Shown here one piece after another: positions 49,155 through 58,292 of a DNA stretch of 58,292 bases. The notes under the pieces are model-generated. The model had not been told where the DNA came from. It did not search any database and saw only the letters and a program-made list of their open reading frames with translations. The DNA lies in the NCBI GenBank assembly GCA_018401235.1, contig JAGYLC010000004.1, positions 1 to 58,292 of the forward strand, read 5' to 3'. This DNA is from Kiritimatiellia bacterium. Lineage in GTDB: Bacteria; Verrucomicrobiota; Kiritimatiellia; SS1-B-03-39; UBA6053. Each line of letters begins with the position of its first letter. Position 1 is the stretch's first letter. The translations under genes were made by a program, and so were the position numbers.

Positions 49155-50381
49155 TTAAAGAAAATCTATGATGCCTTTCCAGTCGTCCACCACCACATAC
49201 CGGGTGGGGCTTTCTTCGGAGACGGGTTCAAGCAGTTCATTGTAAAAGGAATCCTGCAGATCTTTTTTTAACTCACGATTGGTGGATTTCCAGTCGCCGC
49301 TGCTCTGTTTTTCCGAAATCTTTATAAGCAGTTCCGCCAGGGAATCTCCGTTTTCGGGTATCAATTTCTCCAGCAGTTCGATAAATTCCACCGGGGGGGC
49401 GGGGGCGTCTTCGTTGATGTTTTTAACATCGAAATCGGCTTCAGTCAGGGTGGGGAGGTCCTGTTCCTCTTCCGCCGGAGCCTCAGCTTCAGCAGAGCCG
49501 CCTTCCACCATGTCCACAGTGTCCAGGAGCGGGTCCACCTCCGCGTTGCCGGAGGGGGCGCTCCTGCGGCTTGGCCGTTTTTTGCGGGGAGTGGTTTCTT
49601 CACTGACGGCGTTGTCCTCCTCGTCCGTGTCTTCCGGGATGTCCTCTCCGGGGAGCAGCACATGGCTGGCATTCCCTTTCTCCACCAGTTGGATGAGGTT
49701 GCGGCTGGCCGCATCGGAAATGAAATCCTTAAACTTACGCATGGGGCGCCCGTCCTGATCTTTCATGCGGGTTTCGTCAAAGCGACGCATCCGGCGGCGC
49801 ATCCGCTGCTTGAGGGATGTGAGCAGGACCCGTTGTCCTTTTTCCCGTCCGCGGGTGACTTCATCGACCAGGATTTCATACGGATCGAGTTTGGGAGCTG
49901 AATCAGAGTCGTCCCGGCTGGATTTTGCGTTCTGTGAACGTCCGGACCAGATGGCCACATCGTCGCAAACGGAGCGGAGGCCGTCGAGGGTGCCCCGGTC
50001 GGTGCCGGCGATGATCACGTTGTAGCCCGCCCGTTGCAAAAACGCGGCGGGACTCGCCAGGCGTTCGGTGTCCGACCCAGCCAGAATGAATTGGCTGATG
50101 TGGGCGTAGGTGCACATAAATTCGTGCAGACGCACCATCAGACCTCCGGTTAGGGCGGCGGAGGTGTCACTTGCGGAGGCCAGAACAGTGAGGCTCGCGC
50201 CCCCATCCAGCAGCATGGATGCGGTTTTTTCGGAGAGGGGATTATCGGAAATCACTTCTACGTGCACGATGCGTTCATCTGAATTGGGTAGTTGTTTTAA
50301 ACTCCGCAGGTCGCCGGGTAGTTGCCCGCTGTCGGGGAGTTCGTCTGTGGAAATGGAAATAAAAATTGCGGTATCGCTCAT
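49155..50381 (-). CDS. degenerate NYN-like domain plus OST-HTH/LOTUS domain protein
   Basis: HISQFILAGSDTERLASPAAFLQRAGYNVIIAGTDRGTLDGLRSVCDDVAIW (NYN-like) followed by DPYEILVDEVTRGREKGQRVLLTSLKQRMRRR...RPMRKFKDFISDAASRNLIQLVEKGNASHVLLPGE (LOTUS-like). Confidence 0.6.
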   Translation of the reverse strand: MSDTAIFISISTDELPDSGQLPGDLRSLKQLPNSDERIVHVEVISDNPLSEKTASMLLDGGASLTVLASASDTSAALTGGLMVRLHEFMCTYAHISQFILAGSDTERLASPAAFLQRAGYNVIIAGTDRGTLDGLRSVCDDVAIWSGRSQNAKSSRDDSDSAPKLDPYEILVDEVTRGREKGQRVLLTSLKQRMRRRMRRFDETRMKDQDGRPMRKFKDFISDAASRNLIQLVEKGNASHVLLPGEDIPEDTDEEDNAVSEETTPRKKRPSRRSAPSGNAEVDPLLDTVDMVEGGSAEAEAPAEEEQDLPTLTEADFDVKNINEDAPAPPVEFIELLEKLIPENGDSLAELLIKISEKQSSGDWKSTNRELKKDLQDSFYNELLEPVSEESPTRYVVVDDWKGIIDFL

Positions 50382-50482
50382 AAAATACTGTTAAAGTGAA
50401 TGGTTAAAATGGTGATGGACCGGGAGGACCTCCTCCTGGAACCTGCATCACACTGGTTAGAGCTTGTATGGGATCGATCCCG

Positions 50483-51232
50483 TCAACGCAATTTTAAATT
50501 ACGTAGTTCTTTCCAGTATTTTTGATCGTTTTCATCAATGAAATGTGCTGAAAAAGGGCGTAAAGCCCCGGATCCCTTCAGCGGCAGGTCGGAGGTGGTG
50601 CCAATCAGGACCTCATTGTGACTGTGCGGAGGGCGCACGGCCCGGACGGAGGGGAAGCGGGTGAGAAAGGCTTTGCGGGCACCGCGATGCAACAGGTGAT
50701 GTCCGCGTCCCACCACGAAATTCATCACCAGGCTTCCGCCCGGAACCAGCTGTCGGGCGTGCCCGGAGAGCATGGCTTCGTTGACGGCGGCCGGGCGTTC
50801 CACGTCGCGGTCCCCGCAGCGATAGAGGTCGTCTACCACCACGTCGTATCTATTCAGGTTATGCTCGAGGAAATCGAATGCATCCGCTTCGATCACCTCT
50901 ACATTCAGGCGGTCCAGTTCCATGTGGCGGCGGGCGAGTCCGATCATTTCCGAATCGATTTCAACGGCGGTAATGGAGATGTCCGGCAGAAACTGCCGAA
51001 GTTGACGCAACACGGTTCCGCCCCCCAGACCGAGCATGAGCAGATGGTTGTGCTCCCCCGGATGCAGCAGGACCGCGGCGGTGATGGCATCCCAGGCGTG
51101 TCCGGTCATCAATCGGGTCGGATGCCAGGTGGCGTGGGTGGCGCCGATGACGTTGAAATCAATGCTGCCATCCCAATTTTCCCAGACATCCACATCATTG
51201 TAGGGGGTTTGGATGGACTCCAGACGTCTCAC
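50483..51232 (-). CDS. spermidine synthase-like methyltransferase
   Basis: LMLGLGGGTVLRQLRQFLPDISITAVEIDSEMIGLARRHM, DVVVDDLY. Confidence 0.85.
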   Translation of the reverse strand: MRRLESIQTPYNDVDVWENWDGSIDFNVIGATHATWHPTRLMTGHAWDAITAAVLLHPGEHNHLLMLGLGGGTVLRQLRQFLPDISITAVEIDSEMIGLARRHMELDRLNVEVIEADAFDFLEHNLNRYDVVVDDLYRCGDRDVERPAAVNEAMLSGHARQLVPGGSLVMNFVVGRGHHLLHRGARKAFLTRFPSVRAVRPPHSHNEVLIGTTSDLPLKGSGALRPFSAHFIDENDQKYWKELRNLKLR

Positions 51233-52152
51233 GGGGACACTCCATATTTTTCCTCTAGATACTCGAAGAGCCCGTAGAGTTCATCATCGCTGAGAGCCCG
51301 GTCATACAGATAGAGTTCGCCGATCCAGCCACCGTAATCGTAGTCGCCCGACTCCAGACCTCCCACTTGCAGGGCCGGGAGGATATTATCATCCGGTTGG
51401 AGCTTCGACGAAGCAGATTCCGCCAGATGGGCGGCATGATTTCCAAGGAAAGCCTCTTCCCGCTCCGGCCTACGCCGGAAACCTACAACAAAGGGTTTGG
51501 CGCGTTCGGTGGATGAGAGGGTGAGTCTGGCCAGCCCTTTTTCGGTCTCGAAGACGAAACCGCCGGTGAGGGAACCGCTGGCGTAGATTCGAAAGCTACG
51601 GGTGCCCGCTGCCCGGGGATGAATTCCCAGCAGGACTTGTTCCGTTGCTGAGGAAGCCTTGGGATCATGATGACTGATAGTGACCAGCGTAAATTCGGGT
51701 TCCCGATGCAGGGAGAGAGAGGAGGCCATGCGCTTGCCCGTCAGCATCAGTACCGGCGGTAGTGGGGGGTGGGAGTCTACGACGGGTTGCAGGTCGGGGT
51801 TTGCCTGTAAAAAGGTATACTGCGGATTTTCCGGATCGGACCAGGTTCCGGCGTGCCCATATACGGAACTGGTGGCTCCTGCGGGGTCGAGGTGGAGGAG
51901 CAGATCGGGGATCTGGTCGGGAGTGATCGGGTCCCTCTGCACATCTGGAATCGGGGTGGGAACCGGCGTGGCGGTAGGTTGGGGCATGGGGGTTGGAGCC
52001 GGAGTGGCCGTGGGAGAGGGGGGGGGCGAAGCTGGAGCCGGGGTGTCGGTAGGTGCCGGGGTGGGAGAGGCTGCGGGCACTGCGGACCGGCGTTTCCTTT
52101 CCGGTATCGAGATCAACATGGCAAGCACGATACCGGTAAGCACCAGCAGCAC
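51229..52152 (-). CDS. TM + Pro/Thr linker + LamG/concanavalin-like domain; likely the detached C-terminal half of the upstream kinase
   Basis: TM segment (FVLLVLTGIVLAMLISIP), PTP-rich linker, C-terminal YGGWIGELYLYDRALSDDELYGLFEYLEEKYG. Confidence 0.65.
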   Translation of the reverse strand: MLLVLTGIVLAMLISIPERKRRSAVPAASPTPAPTDTPAPASPPPSPTATPAPTPMPQPTATPVPTPIPDVQRDPITPDQIPDLLLHLDPAGATSSVYGHAGTWSDPENPQYTFLQANPDLQPVVDSHPPLPPVLMLTGKRMASSLSLHREPEFTLVTISHHDPKASSATEQVLLGIHPRAAGTRSFRIYASGSLTGGFVFETEKGLARLTLSSTERAKPFVVGFRRRPEREEAFLGNHAAHLAESASSKLQPDDNILPALQVGGLESGDYDYGGWIGELYLYDRALSDDELYGLFEYLEEKYGVSP

Positions 52153-52856
52153 GAACCAGCCAATGGATTCCTTTGTTCGGTTCGGTTTACATGGTAAACG
52201 GGTGCGTTTGTGGGCGTGGGAATTTCCCGTTGCCCGCGTGGCATCAGGGACTTGAGTTCGTGAAGGTGCTGGTTCAACTCCTGATAATCGGAGGGTCGGT
52301 TTTCGGGTCGGCGCTGAAGCAGGATATTCCTGGGCATGACATCCCCGTGCATGATGCCCTGTTCATGCATGTCCTTCAATCCGAAAACGATCCCCTGTAC
52401 GAAATCCACGATCTGAGATTCGGTCAGCGTCTCGTTTTGCATCACTTCATGCAAAAAATTCCCTTCGATATGCTCCATCACCATGAAAGGTTGCCGATTA
52501 TGTATCCCAAATTCGTACACTTTGAGCACGTAAACGGAATTCAGGGAGGCGGCGGCCAGAGCCTCGCGCTTGAATGCCTCCACCAACTCCGGATTTTTAC
52601 TCAGCACGTAGTTGAGGATTTTCAGGGTTACATTCCGGCCCAATTTAGGATCAAACGCGTCGAACACGGAACTGGTGACGCTTTCACTTTGCAGGTGATA
52701 GAGCAGAAAGGGGCCGAATTTACCGGGGACGGTGATCTCGTTGCCGCAATGCGGACATGTCATCTGGGTGAAGGCCTCGGGGTATGGGCTGGATAAGGCT
52801 ACGCCGCAACGCGGGCAACTAAAGGTTTCCAGAGAATCGAGGGTGACGTCTTGCAT
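52113..52856 (-). pseudogene. zinc-ribbon Ser/Thr protein kinase lacking its activation segment, then frameshifted
   Basis: CPRC/CPHC ribbon; VTLKIL; IMHGDVMPRNILL joined directly to QRRPENRPSDYQELNQHLHELKSL; no DFG or APE. Confidence 0.65.
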
Positions 52857-52866
52857 GAATGGTTAA

Positions 52867-52943
52867 TGGTACCCCGGGCGGGACTCGAACCCACTACCTC
52901 AGGATTAGGAATCCTGCGCTCTGTCCTGATGAGCTACCGGGGT
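52867..52943 (-). tRNA. tRNA-Arg (anticodon CCT), CCA encoded
   Basis: Cloverleaf on the minus strand: acceptor ACCCCGG/CCGGGGT, D-arm GCTC..GAGC, anticodon loop TTCCTAA, T-arm GTGGG TTCGAGT CCCGC, 3' A-CCA. Confidence 0.95.
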
Positions 52944-53009
52944 GACTGTGAATTCACCTTTGACATATGCGGAACCCCCGCAAAGGGCAAGACCGGATTG
53001 ACCGGGAGT

Positions 53010-54755
53010 TTACATGCGGGTTGTGTTGGCGAACTGTAGATCGTACAGGTATCGATAGACCCCGCTTTGGGCGAGAAGAGCATCGTGGGTGCCCTGTTCA
53101 ACGATACGCCCTTCCTTGAGCACCAGGATGCGGTCGGCGTGTTGAATGGTGCTGAGGCGGTGGGCGATGACAATGCTTGTGCGGCCTTTCATCATTTCAT
53201 TGATGGCGGATTGGACCAGTCGCTCGCTTTCGTTGTCGAGAGCGCTGGTCGCCTCGTCCAGAATCAGAATGGGCGCATCGCGGTAGATCGCGCGGGCGAT
53301 GGCGAGGCGTTGGCGCTGTCCGCCACTGAGCCGTCCCCCCCGCTCACCGACCAGAGTCTGGTACCCTTCGGACATTTCCAGAATGAATTCGTGGGCATTG
53401 GCTCTGCGGGCCGCGTCTTCGATTCGGTCCGGATCCACATCCGCTTGGCCGTATGCGATATTGTTGGCGATGCTGTCGTTAAACAGAAAGGTATCTTGCG
53501 TGACCAGCGCGATTTGAGTGCGCAGGCCCTGAAAGCTGAACGCCTTGAGGTCGATACCATTCAAGGTGACCCGCCCATGGGTAGGATCGTAAAAACGGGG
53601 CACCAGGCTGGCCAGAGTGGATTTACCGCTGCCGGAACTCCCCACCAGGGCCACTTTTTCGCCCGATTCTATCCGGAGATCGATCTGGTTAAGTACCGGA
53701 CCATCCCCATAACTGAAGCTCACATTTTCGAATCGAAGTTCCCGCACGGGCTCGTCCAGACCGACTCCATTTGTTGGCTCGGTCACTTCGACGGGTTCGT
53801 CCAGCAACATAAAAATACGTTCGGCGGATCCCATGGCTTTCTGTATTTCCATATGAACTTTACCCAGCATTTTGGCGGGATGGTACATAAGCGCGAGAGC
53901 TGCGGCAAAAGAGATGAATTCTCCGTAGGTCATCCGGTGCAGGTAGACGTACACCAGCACGGAAACAATGCCGAGCGCGGAAACAATTTCCATGAGGGGC
54001 TGGTTGACGTTTCGGGCGAGCACGATTTTAATCAGGCGTCCGAAGACTTTCCGGTTTTCCCGGTTGAATTTTTCTTCTTCATAGACCTCCATGCCGAAGG
54101 CTTTGACCACGCGGACCCCGCTGACGTTTTCCTGGAGAACGGAAGAGAGATCGGAGAGATGTTCCTGGCTTTGTTTGGAATATTTGCGGACCTTGCGTCC
54201 GAAGATGACCACCGGGGCGATACATATGGGGAAGACGACCAGACTGAGGACGGCCAGGACCCAGTCGGTATAGAGCATGTACCCGAGGGCGGCGATCAGG
54301 GCGAAGGGCTGCTGCGCAATGTCGGCGACCACCCCGGAAACGGCATGTTGGACTTGGGTGGTGTCATTGGTGACGCGGGAGATGAGTTCGCCGGAGCTGT
54401 GGCGGCTGTAGAAGCTAAGTTGCAGCTTTTGAAGTTTACCGAAGCATTCGCGGCGGAGGTCCTCCACGACTTTGAAGCCGACCCAGTTAATAAAATAAAT
54501 AGAAAAATAGTGGCCGATACCGCGGAGGGTGAAGAAAACAATCAGCCCGACGGACGTGACAAGTAGGGATCGGAGACTGCCGGTGGCAAAATCGAAGGCG
54601 GAATCGGTGACATCACCCAGGTTTTTGAGCAGGCCGAAGACGCTGCCTCCGCCGATGATGCCGAAGAGAAGTCCCACGAGCAGGCGACCGCTGTACGCGA
54701 GGCCGTATCGATATAGCCTCCGCAGGGGGCGGGCTTCAAGGGGTACCTCACTCAT
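53010..54755 (-). CDS. msbA: ABC transporter, lipid A exporter (MsbA)-like
   Basis: N-terminal ABC TM domain, Walker [39 protein letters not shown]. Confidence 0.88.
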   Translation of the reverse strand: MSEVPLEARPLRRLYRYGLAYSGRLLVGLLFGIIGGGSVFGLLKNLGDVTDSAFDFATGSLRSLLVTSVGLIVFFTLRGIGHYFSIYFINWVGFKVVEDLRRECFGKLQKLQLSFYSRHSSGELISRVTNDTTQVQHAVSGVVADIAQQPFALIAALGYMLYTDWVLAVLSLVVFPICIAPVVIFGRKVRKYSKQSQEHLSDLSSVLQENVSGVRVVKAFGMEVYEEEKFNRENRKVFGRLIKIVLARNVNQPLMEIVSALGIVSVLVYVYLHRMTYGEFISFAAALALMYHPAKMLGKVHMEIQKAMGSAERIFMLLDEPVEVTEPTNGVGLDEPVRELRFENVSFSYGDGPVLNQIDLRIESGEKVALVGSSGSGKSTLASLVPRFYDPTHGRVTLNGIDLKAFSFQGLRTQIALVTQDTFLFNDSIANNIAYGQADVDPDRIEDAARRANAHEFILEMSEGYQTLVGERGGRLSGGQRQRLAIARAIYRDAPILILDEATSALDNESERLVQSAINEMMKGRTSIVIAHRLSTIQHADRILVLKEGRIVEQGTHDALLAQSGVYRYLYDLQFANTTRM

Positions 54756-55678
54756 GAGTGCCCGATATGTTCCAAATAACGCTCGGCTTCGAGCGCGGCC
54801 ATACAGCCGGTTCCTGCAGCACTGATGGCCTGGCGATACACGCTGTCCTGCACGTCGCCGGCGGCGAACACGCCGGGGAGGGTGGTTTTGGTGGAGTCGG
54901 TAATGAGGTATCCCGTTTCATCCATTTCCAACTGACCCTTAAAGGGGTCGGTATTGGGTTTATGGCCGATCGCCAGAAACAGGCCATCCACTTTCAACTC
55001 CGTCACCTCACCGGATTTGGTGTTTTTGATCGTAAGGCCCTTCACGCTTTTATCCTCCACACCCAGCACCTCTTCCACCACTGTGTTATAGATGACTTCG
55101 ATTTTTTCGTTGGCCCGCATCCGGTCGATCATGATAGGGGAAGCCCGGAATTCCTCGCGGCGATGGATCAGATACACTTTGCTGGCGAAACGGGTGAGAA
55201 AGGTTGCCTCTTCCATGGCAGAGTCGCCCCCGCCCACCACCGCCACCGGCACATCCCGATAAAAGGCCCCATCGCAGGTGGCGCAGGAGGTGACACCATA
55301 GCCGATCAACGCTTGTTCCGAGGGGATTCCCAAGTATTTCGCCGAGGCTCCGGTGCAAATGATCACCGCTTTTGCTTCCAGAGTCTCCCCGGAATCCAAG
55401 GTCAGCGACTTCACATCCCCGGCGAGATCCGCTGATTCCACGGTGCCATATTGATACCGGGTGCCAAAGCGGGCAGCCTGCTTGCGCATGACCTCCATCA
55501 ACTCGGGCCCCTGAATCCCGTTTTCAAATCCCGGAAAATTCTCGACTTCGGTCGTGGTGGTCAATTGTCCACCGGGCTCCCGCCCTTCAATCACCAACGG
55601 ATTCAGATTCGCCCGTGCGCAATAAATGGCCGCAGTCAAACCCGCAGCGCCCGTTCCAATGATAATGACATCTTCCAT
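54752..55678 (-). CDS. trxB: thioredoxin reductase
   Basis: [34 protein letters not shown] redox motif. Confidence 0.96.
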   Translation of the reverse strand: MEDVIIIGTGAAGLTAAIYCARANLNPLVIEGREPGGQLTTTTEVENFPGFENGIQGPELMEVMRKQAARFGTRYQYGTVESADLAGDVKSLTLDSGETLEAKAVIICTGASAKYLGIPSEQALIGYGVTSCATCDGAFYRDVPVAVVGGGDSAMEEATFLTRFASKVYLIHRREEFRASPIMIDRMRANEKIEVIYNTVVEEVLGVEDKSVKGLTIKNTKSGEVTELKVDGLFLAIGHKPNTDPFKGQLEMDETGYLITDSTKTTLPGVFAAGDVQDSVYRQAISAAGTGCMAALEAERYLEHIGHS

Positions 55679-55888
55679 GAAAGTAGCTCCTTAAACTGTA
55701 AAGCAGAACCCCTACCCGGAGAAAAGAGATTTGCAAGCGGGATTGTTGTCAAACACTCAGGCTGAACGCGGCTTTCGCCATGTCGGGGGTGCCGAGACCA
55801 AAGTCGAAGGGAAATTCGGGTTTATTGGGTATTTTTCTGTTGGGTTTTACTACTGGACAAGTGGATAGGAATACTGCAAGGAGGTCGC

Positions 55889-56980
55889 ATGAGTCATCAA
55901 TCAGAAACTGTACACGTTGATTTGGCGGACCGCTCCTATGATATACGCATAGGAGAAGGACTGTTGGACCAAATCGGGGCGCACTGCGGGGAAGTGACCG
56001 GGACGGCTAAGCGGGTATTGATCGTAAGTGACGACAATGTGACTGACCATTATCTGGAGCGGACAACTCAATCCCTGGAAGCGGCCGGATTCCGGGTGGC
56101 GGCTTGCGTGCTGCCAGCGGGGGAGGGTACCAAGTCGGTGGAATTCCTGGCCAAGTTGTGGGAAGCGGCAGTGGAAGCACGATTGGATCGGAAAAGTGTG
56201 ATGGTGGCCCTGGGGGGTGGGGTGATTGGGGATCTGACCGGATTCGCGGCGGCCTCTTATTTGAGGGGGGTCGCTTTTATGCAGGTGCCGACATCCCTGC
56301 TGGCCATGGTCGATTCGGCAGTGGGCGGAAAAACAGGCATGAACCTGCCGCAGGGAAAAAATTTGGTGGGAGCTTTTCATCAGCCCTCCCGGGTGCTGGT
56401 GGATCTGGAGGTGTTGCGCACCCTTCCTCCCCGCGAACGAAACGCGGGCATGGCGGAAGTGATAAAATATGGCGTGATTTGGGATGCGGAGATGTTCGCG
56501 TTTATCGAGCAAAATGTCTCCGATATCCATAAGCTGGACGCGGAGAGTATGCGCTATCTGGTGAAACGGTCCTGCGAGATCAAGGCGGAGGTGGTGCGCC
56601 GGGATGAGCGGGAAGGGGGAGTGCGGGCGATTCTCAACTTCGGACACACCCTCGGCCACGCCATTGAAAATGTATGCGGCTACGGCGAGTGGCTGCACGG
56701 CGAAGCGATTGCGGCGGGCATGGTGTACGCAGCTCGACTGTCGGAAACCCTGCACGGGTTTGACCCGGCAGAGACCCGGCGACTGATCGAACTGTTCCTG
56801 GCCTTTGAGCTTCCGGTGTCCTGGGAGGGTCTGGACTGGAACGCCGTCTTCACCGCGATGACCGCGGATAAAAAAGCGGAAAACGCTCTGCCCCGCTTCG
56901 TCCTCGCCACCGAAATAGGCAAGGCAGGCTTGCCGGAAGAGGTTTCCGAAGCGCAATTAAAGAGTGTATTTGAAAATTGA
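55889..56980 (+). CDS. aroB: 3-dehydroquinate synthase
   Basis: VALGGGVIGDLTGFAAASYLRGVAFMQVPTSLLAMVDSAVGGKTGMN, AEVIKYGVIWD, NFGHTLGHAIE. Confidence 0.96.
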   Translation: MSHQSETVHVDLADRSYDIRIGEGLLDQIGAHCGEVTGTAKRVLIVSDDNVTDHYLERTTQSLEAAGFRVAACVLPAGEGTKSVEFLAKLWEAAVEARLDRKSVMVALGGGVIGDLTGFAAASYLRGVAFMQVPTSLLAMVDSAVGGKTGMNLPQGKNLVGAFHQPSRVLVDLEVLRTLPPRERNAGMAEVIKYGVIWDAEMFAFIEQNVSDIHKLDAESMRYLVKRSCEIKAEVVRRDEREGGVRAILNFGHTLGHAIENVCGYGEWLHGEAIAAGMVYAARLSETLHGFDPAETRRLIELFLAFELPVSWEGLDWNAVFTAMTADKKAENALPRFVLATEIGKAGLPEEVSEAQLKSVFEN

Positions 56981-57057
56981 ATGATTGAACCACGAATGAA
57001 CGCAGAATTCACCCGCAACCGAAGAGTGAGTGGACAATAATAACTATGAAGTACAGG

Positions 57058-57200
57058 ACCACGGATAGCCATGCCGGACCACGGATGAAGGGTAAAGTTG
57101 ACACGAAACTTTTCGGAGTGTCGCGTAGGAGGATATCGAATGAGAGTCGACCGATTATTGTTTTCTTCTATCCGTGGTCCGGCAAGGCTATCCGTGGTAT
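57058..57200. repeat. long imperfect inverted-repeat element
   Basis: ACCACGGATAGCCATGCCGGACCACGGATGAAG (57058-57090) against CTTCTATCCGTGGTCCGGCAAGGCTATCCGTGGTAT (57165-57200). Confidence 0.8.
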
Positions 57201-57264
57201 ATTCTCTTCCTGCAAAAAACATTATCTGGAACAAACCTAAGTTTAATACAATAAAAAGATACAA

Positions 57265-58292
57265 ATGACCGAACGTGAAGCATTGATAGCCTTGAATATG
57301 GTGGATGGAATTGGCCCGGTCCGGGTGCGGGAACTGATGGAGGTGTTGGGGTCGGCGGCGGCGATTTTACAGGCGGATGTGGAGGAGTGGGTGCGGGCGA
57401 AAGGGGTTGGGCGGGTGTTGGCGGAAAAATTGAGGGGGCGGTTGCGGGATCTGGATGTGGAGGCGGAAGTGCGCAGGGCGGAGCGCTGCGGCGCGGAGAT
57501 TATTACCTGTATAGACGAGGCATATCCTACGGCCTTGAAAACAATTCACGATCCTCCGCTGGCCCTATATGTGAAAGGGACCCTGCGTCCGCAGGATGTA
57601 CATGCGATTGCGGTGGTGGGCTCACGGCGTTGTACCCACTACGGAACCCAGGTGGCGGATCGACTGAGTTTTCAGTTGGCCAAACAGGGCTATACCGTGG
57701 TGAGTGGGCTGGCGCGGGGAATTGATGCGGCGGCGCACCAGGGGGCCATGAAAGGGGGCGGACGCACCCTGGCGGTGTTGGGTACGGGCATTGACCAGGT
57801 ATATCCGGCGGAGCACCTCAAGCTGGCGGAATCGATTGCGGGACAGGGGGCGGTGATCAGTGAATTTCCGGTGGGATTCAAACCCACCCGCCAATCCTTT
57901 CCGCAACGAAATCGAATCGTCGCGGGACTGAGCAAAGGGTGTCTGGTGGCGGAGGCGGCCCGGGGATCCGGGGCGATGATGACGGTTGATTTTGCTACTG
58001 AACAGGGACGGCTCATTTTTGCGGTTCCGGGCCGCATTGACAACCCGAGCGCGGGAGGATGCAACGGACTGATCAAGAACGGAGCGAAACTGGTGGAGGA
58101 TGTGGACGATATTCTGGAGGAGTTTGAATATTTGATTTCACCCAAACCTGAAGGGCGCGAGGATCCCGTACACGCGAAACCACAGGTGCAGATGAATGAA
58201 AACGAGGCGGCGGTCTTGCACAGTCTGGGACGGGAAGAGGTCACTCAGGACGAGGTGATTCGAGGAACCGGCCTGTCCGCGTCGGTGGTGGC
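57265..58292 (+). CDS. dprA: DNA processing protein DprA (cut by window end)
   Basis: VVGSRRCTHYGTQVADRLSFQLAKQGYTVVSGLARGIDAAAHQGAM...VLGTGIDQVYP...FPQRNRIVAGLSKGCLVAEAARGSGAMMTVDFA. Confidence 0.93.
   Translation, partial: MTEREALIALNMVDGIGPVRVRELMEVLGSAAAILQADVEEWVRAKGVGRVLAEKLRGRLRDLDVEAEVRRAERCGAEIITCIDEAYPTALKTIHDPPLALYVKGTLRPQDVHAIAVVGSRRCTHYGTQVADRLSFQLAKQGYTVVSGLARGIDAAAHQGAMKGGGRTLAVLGTGIDQVYPAEHLKLAESIAGQGAVISEFPVGFKPTRQSFPQRNRIVAGLSKGCLVAEAARGSGAMMTVDFATEQGRLIFAVPGRIDNPSAGGCNGLIKNGAKLVEDVDDILEEFEYLISPKPEGREDPVHAKPQVQMNENEAAVLHSLGREEVTQDEVIRGTGLSASVV

Noticed and set aside
53067-54566. 499-aa plus-strand ORF
   Set aside because: Antisense to msbA, shadow ORF.
55901-56956. 351-aa minus-strand ORF
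   Set aside because: Antisense to aroB, shadow ORF.
1-58292. CRISPR array or prophage
   Set aside because: No regularly spaced 24-37 bp repeats and no phage structural genes seen.

Overview
The window is mostly chromosomal housekeeping sequence, broken up by several short, decayed stretches. I infer a PVC-like (Kiritimatiellota/Lentisphaerota/Verrucomicrobiota) or other Gram-negative host from gene style, not from any search. Recognisable blocks: an anaerobic sulfatase-maturase-like radical SAM protein; lptC/A/B-hpf-hprK-ptsH-dinG; a complete cbb3 oxidase operon (ccoI-S-NO-Q-P-G-H-safE) ending in an Fe-S-type Rrf2 regulator; a patchy zone at 19-24 kb (truncated MBL-fold gene, NifX-like, PaaI, DUF134, ptsI, frameshifted trmO/tsaA, DUF368/PopT); paired SPFH proteins; a decayed Y1 transposase; gatCAB; pilB-pilT-pilB2-pilC; recA; an eboD-eboE pair; SNF2, dapF, nhaA, SLBB; a NYN-like/LOTUS protein; a damaged kinase-LamG gene; tRNA-Arg(CCT); msbA; trxB; aroB; and dprA (cut by the window end). 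The items most worth following up are: the orphan EboD/EboE module; a degenerate NYN + LOTUS (OST-HTH) protein; a pseudokinase that appears to lack its activation segment; a palindrome ahead of the cbb3 operon that could be the operator of its own Rrf2 regulator; a head-to-head gene-truncation junction near 9.88 kb with a zinc-ribbon relic absent from the ORF track; and several palindromic or 9-bp-periodic intergenic elements. No CRISPR array, rRNA, prophage or intact transposon was seen. No single clearly new multi-gene system could be proven from sequence alone.
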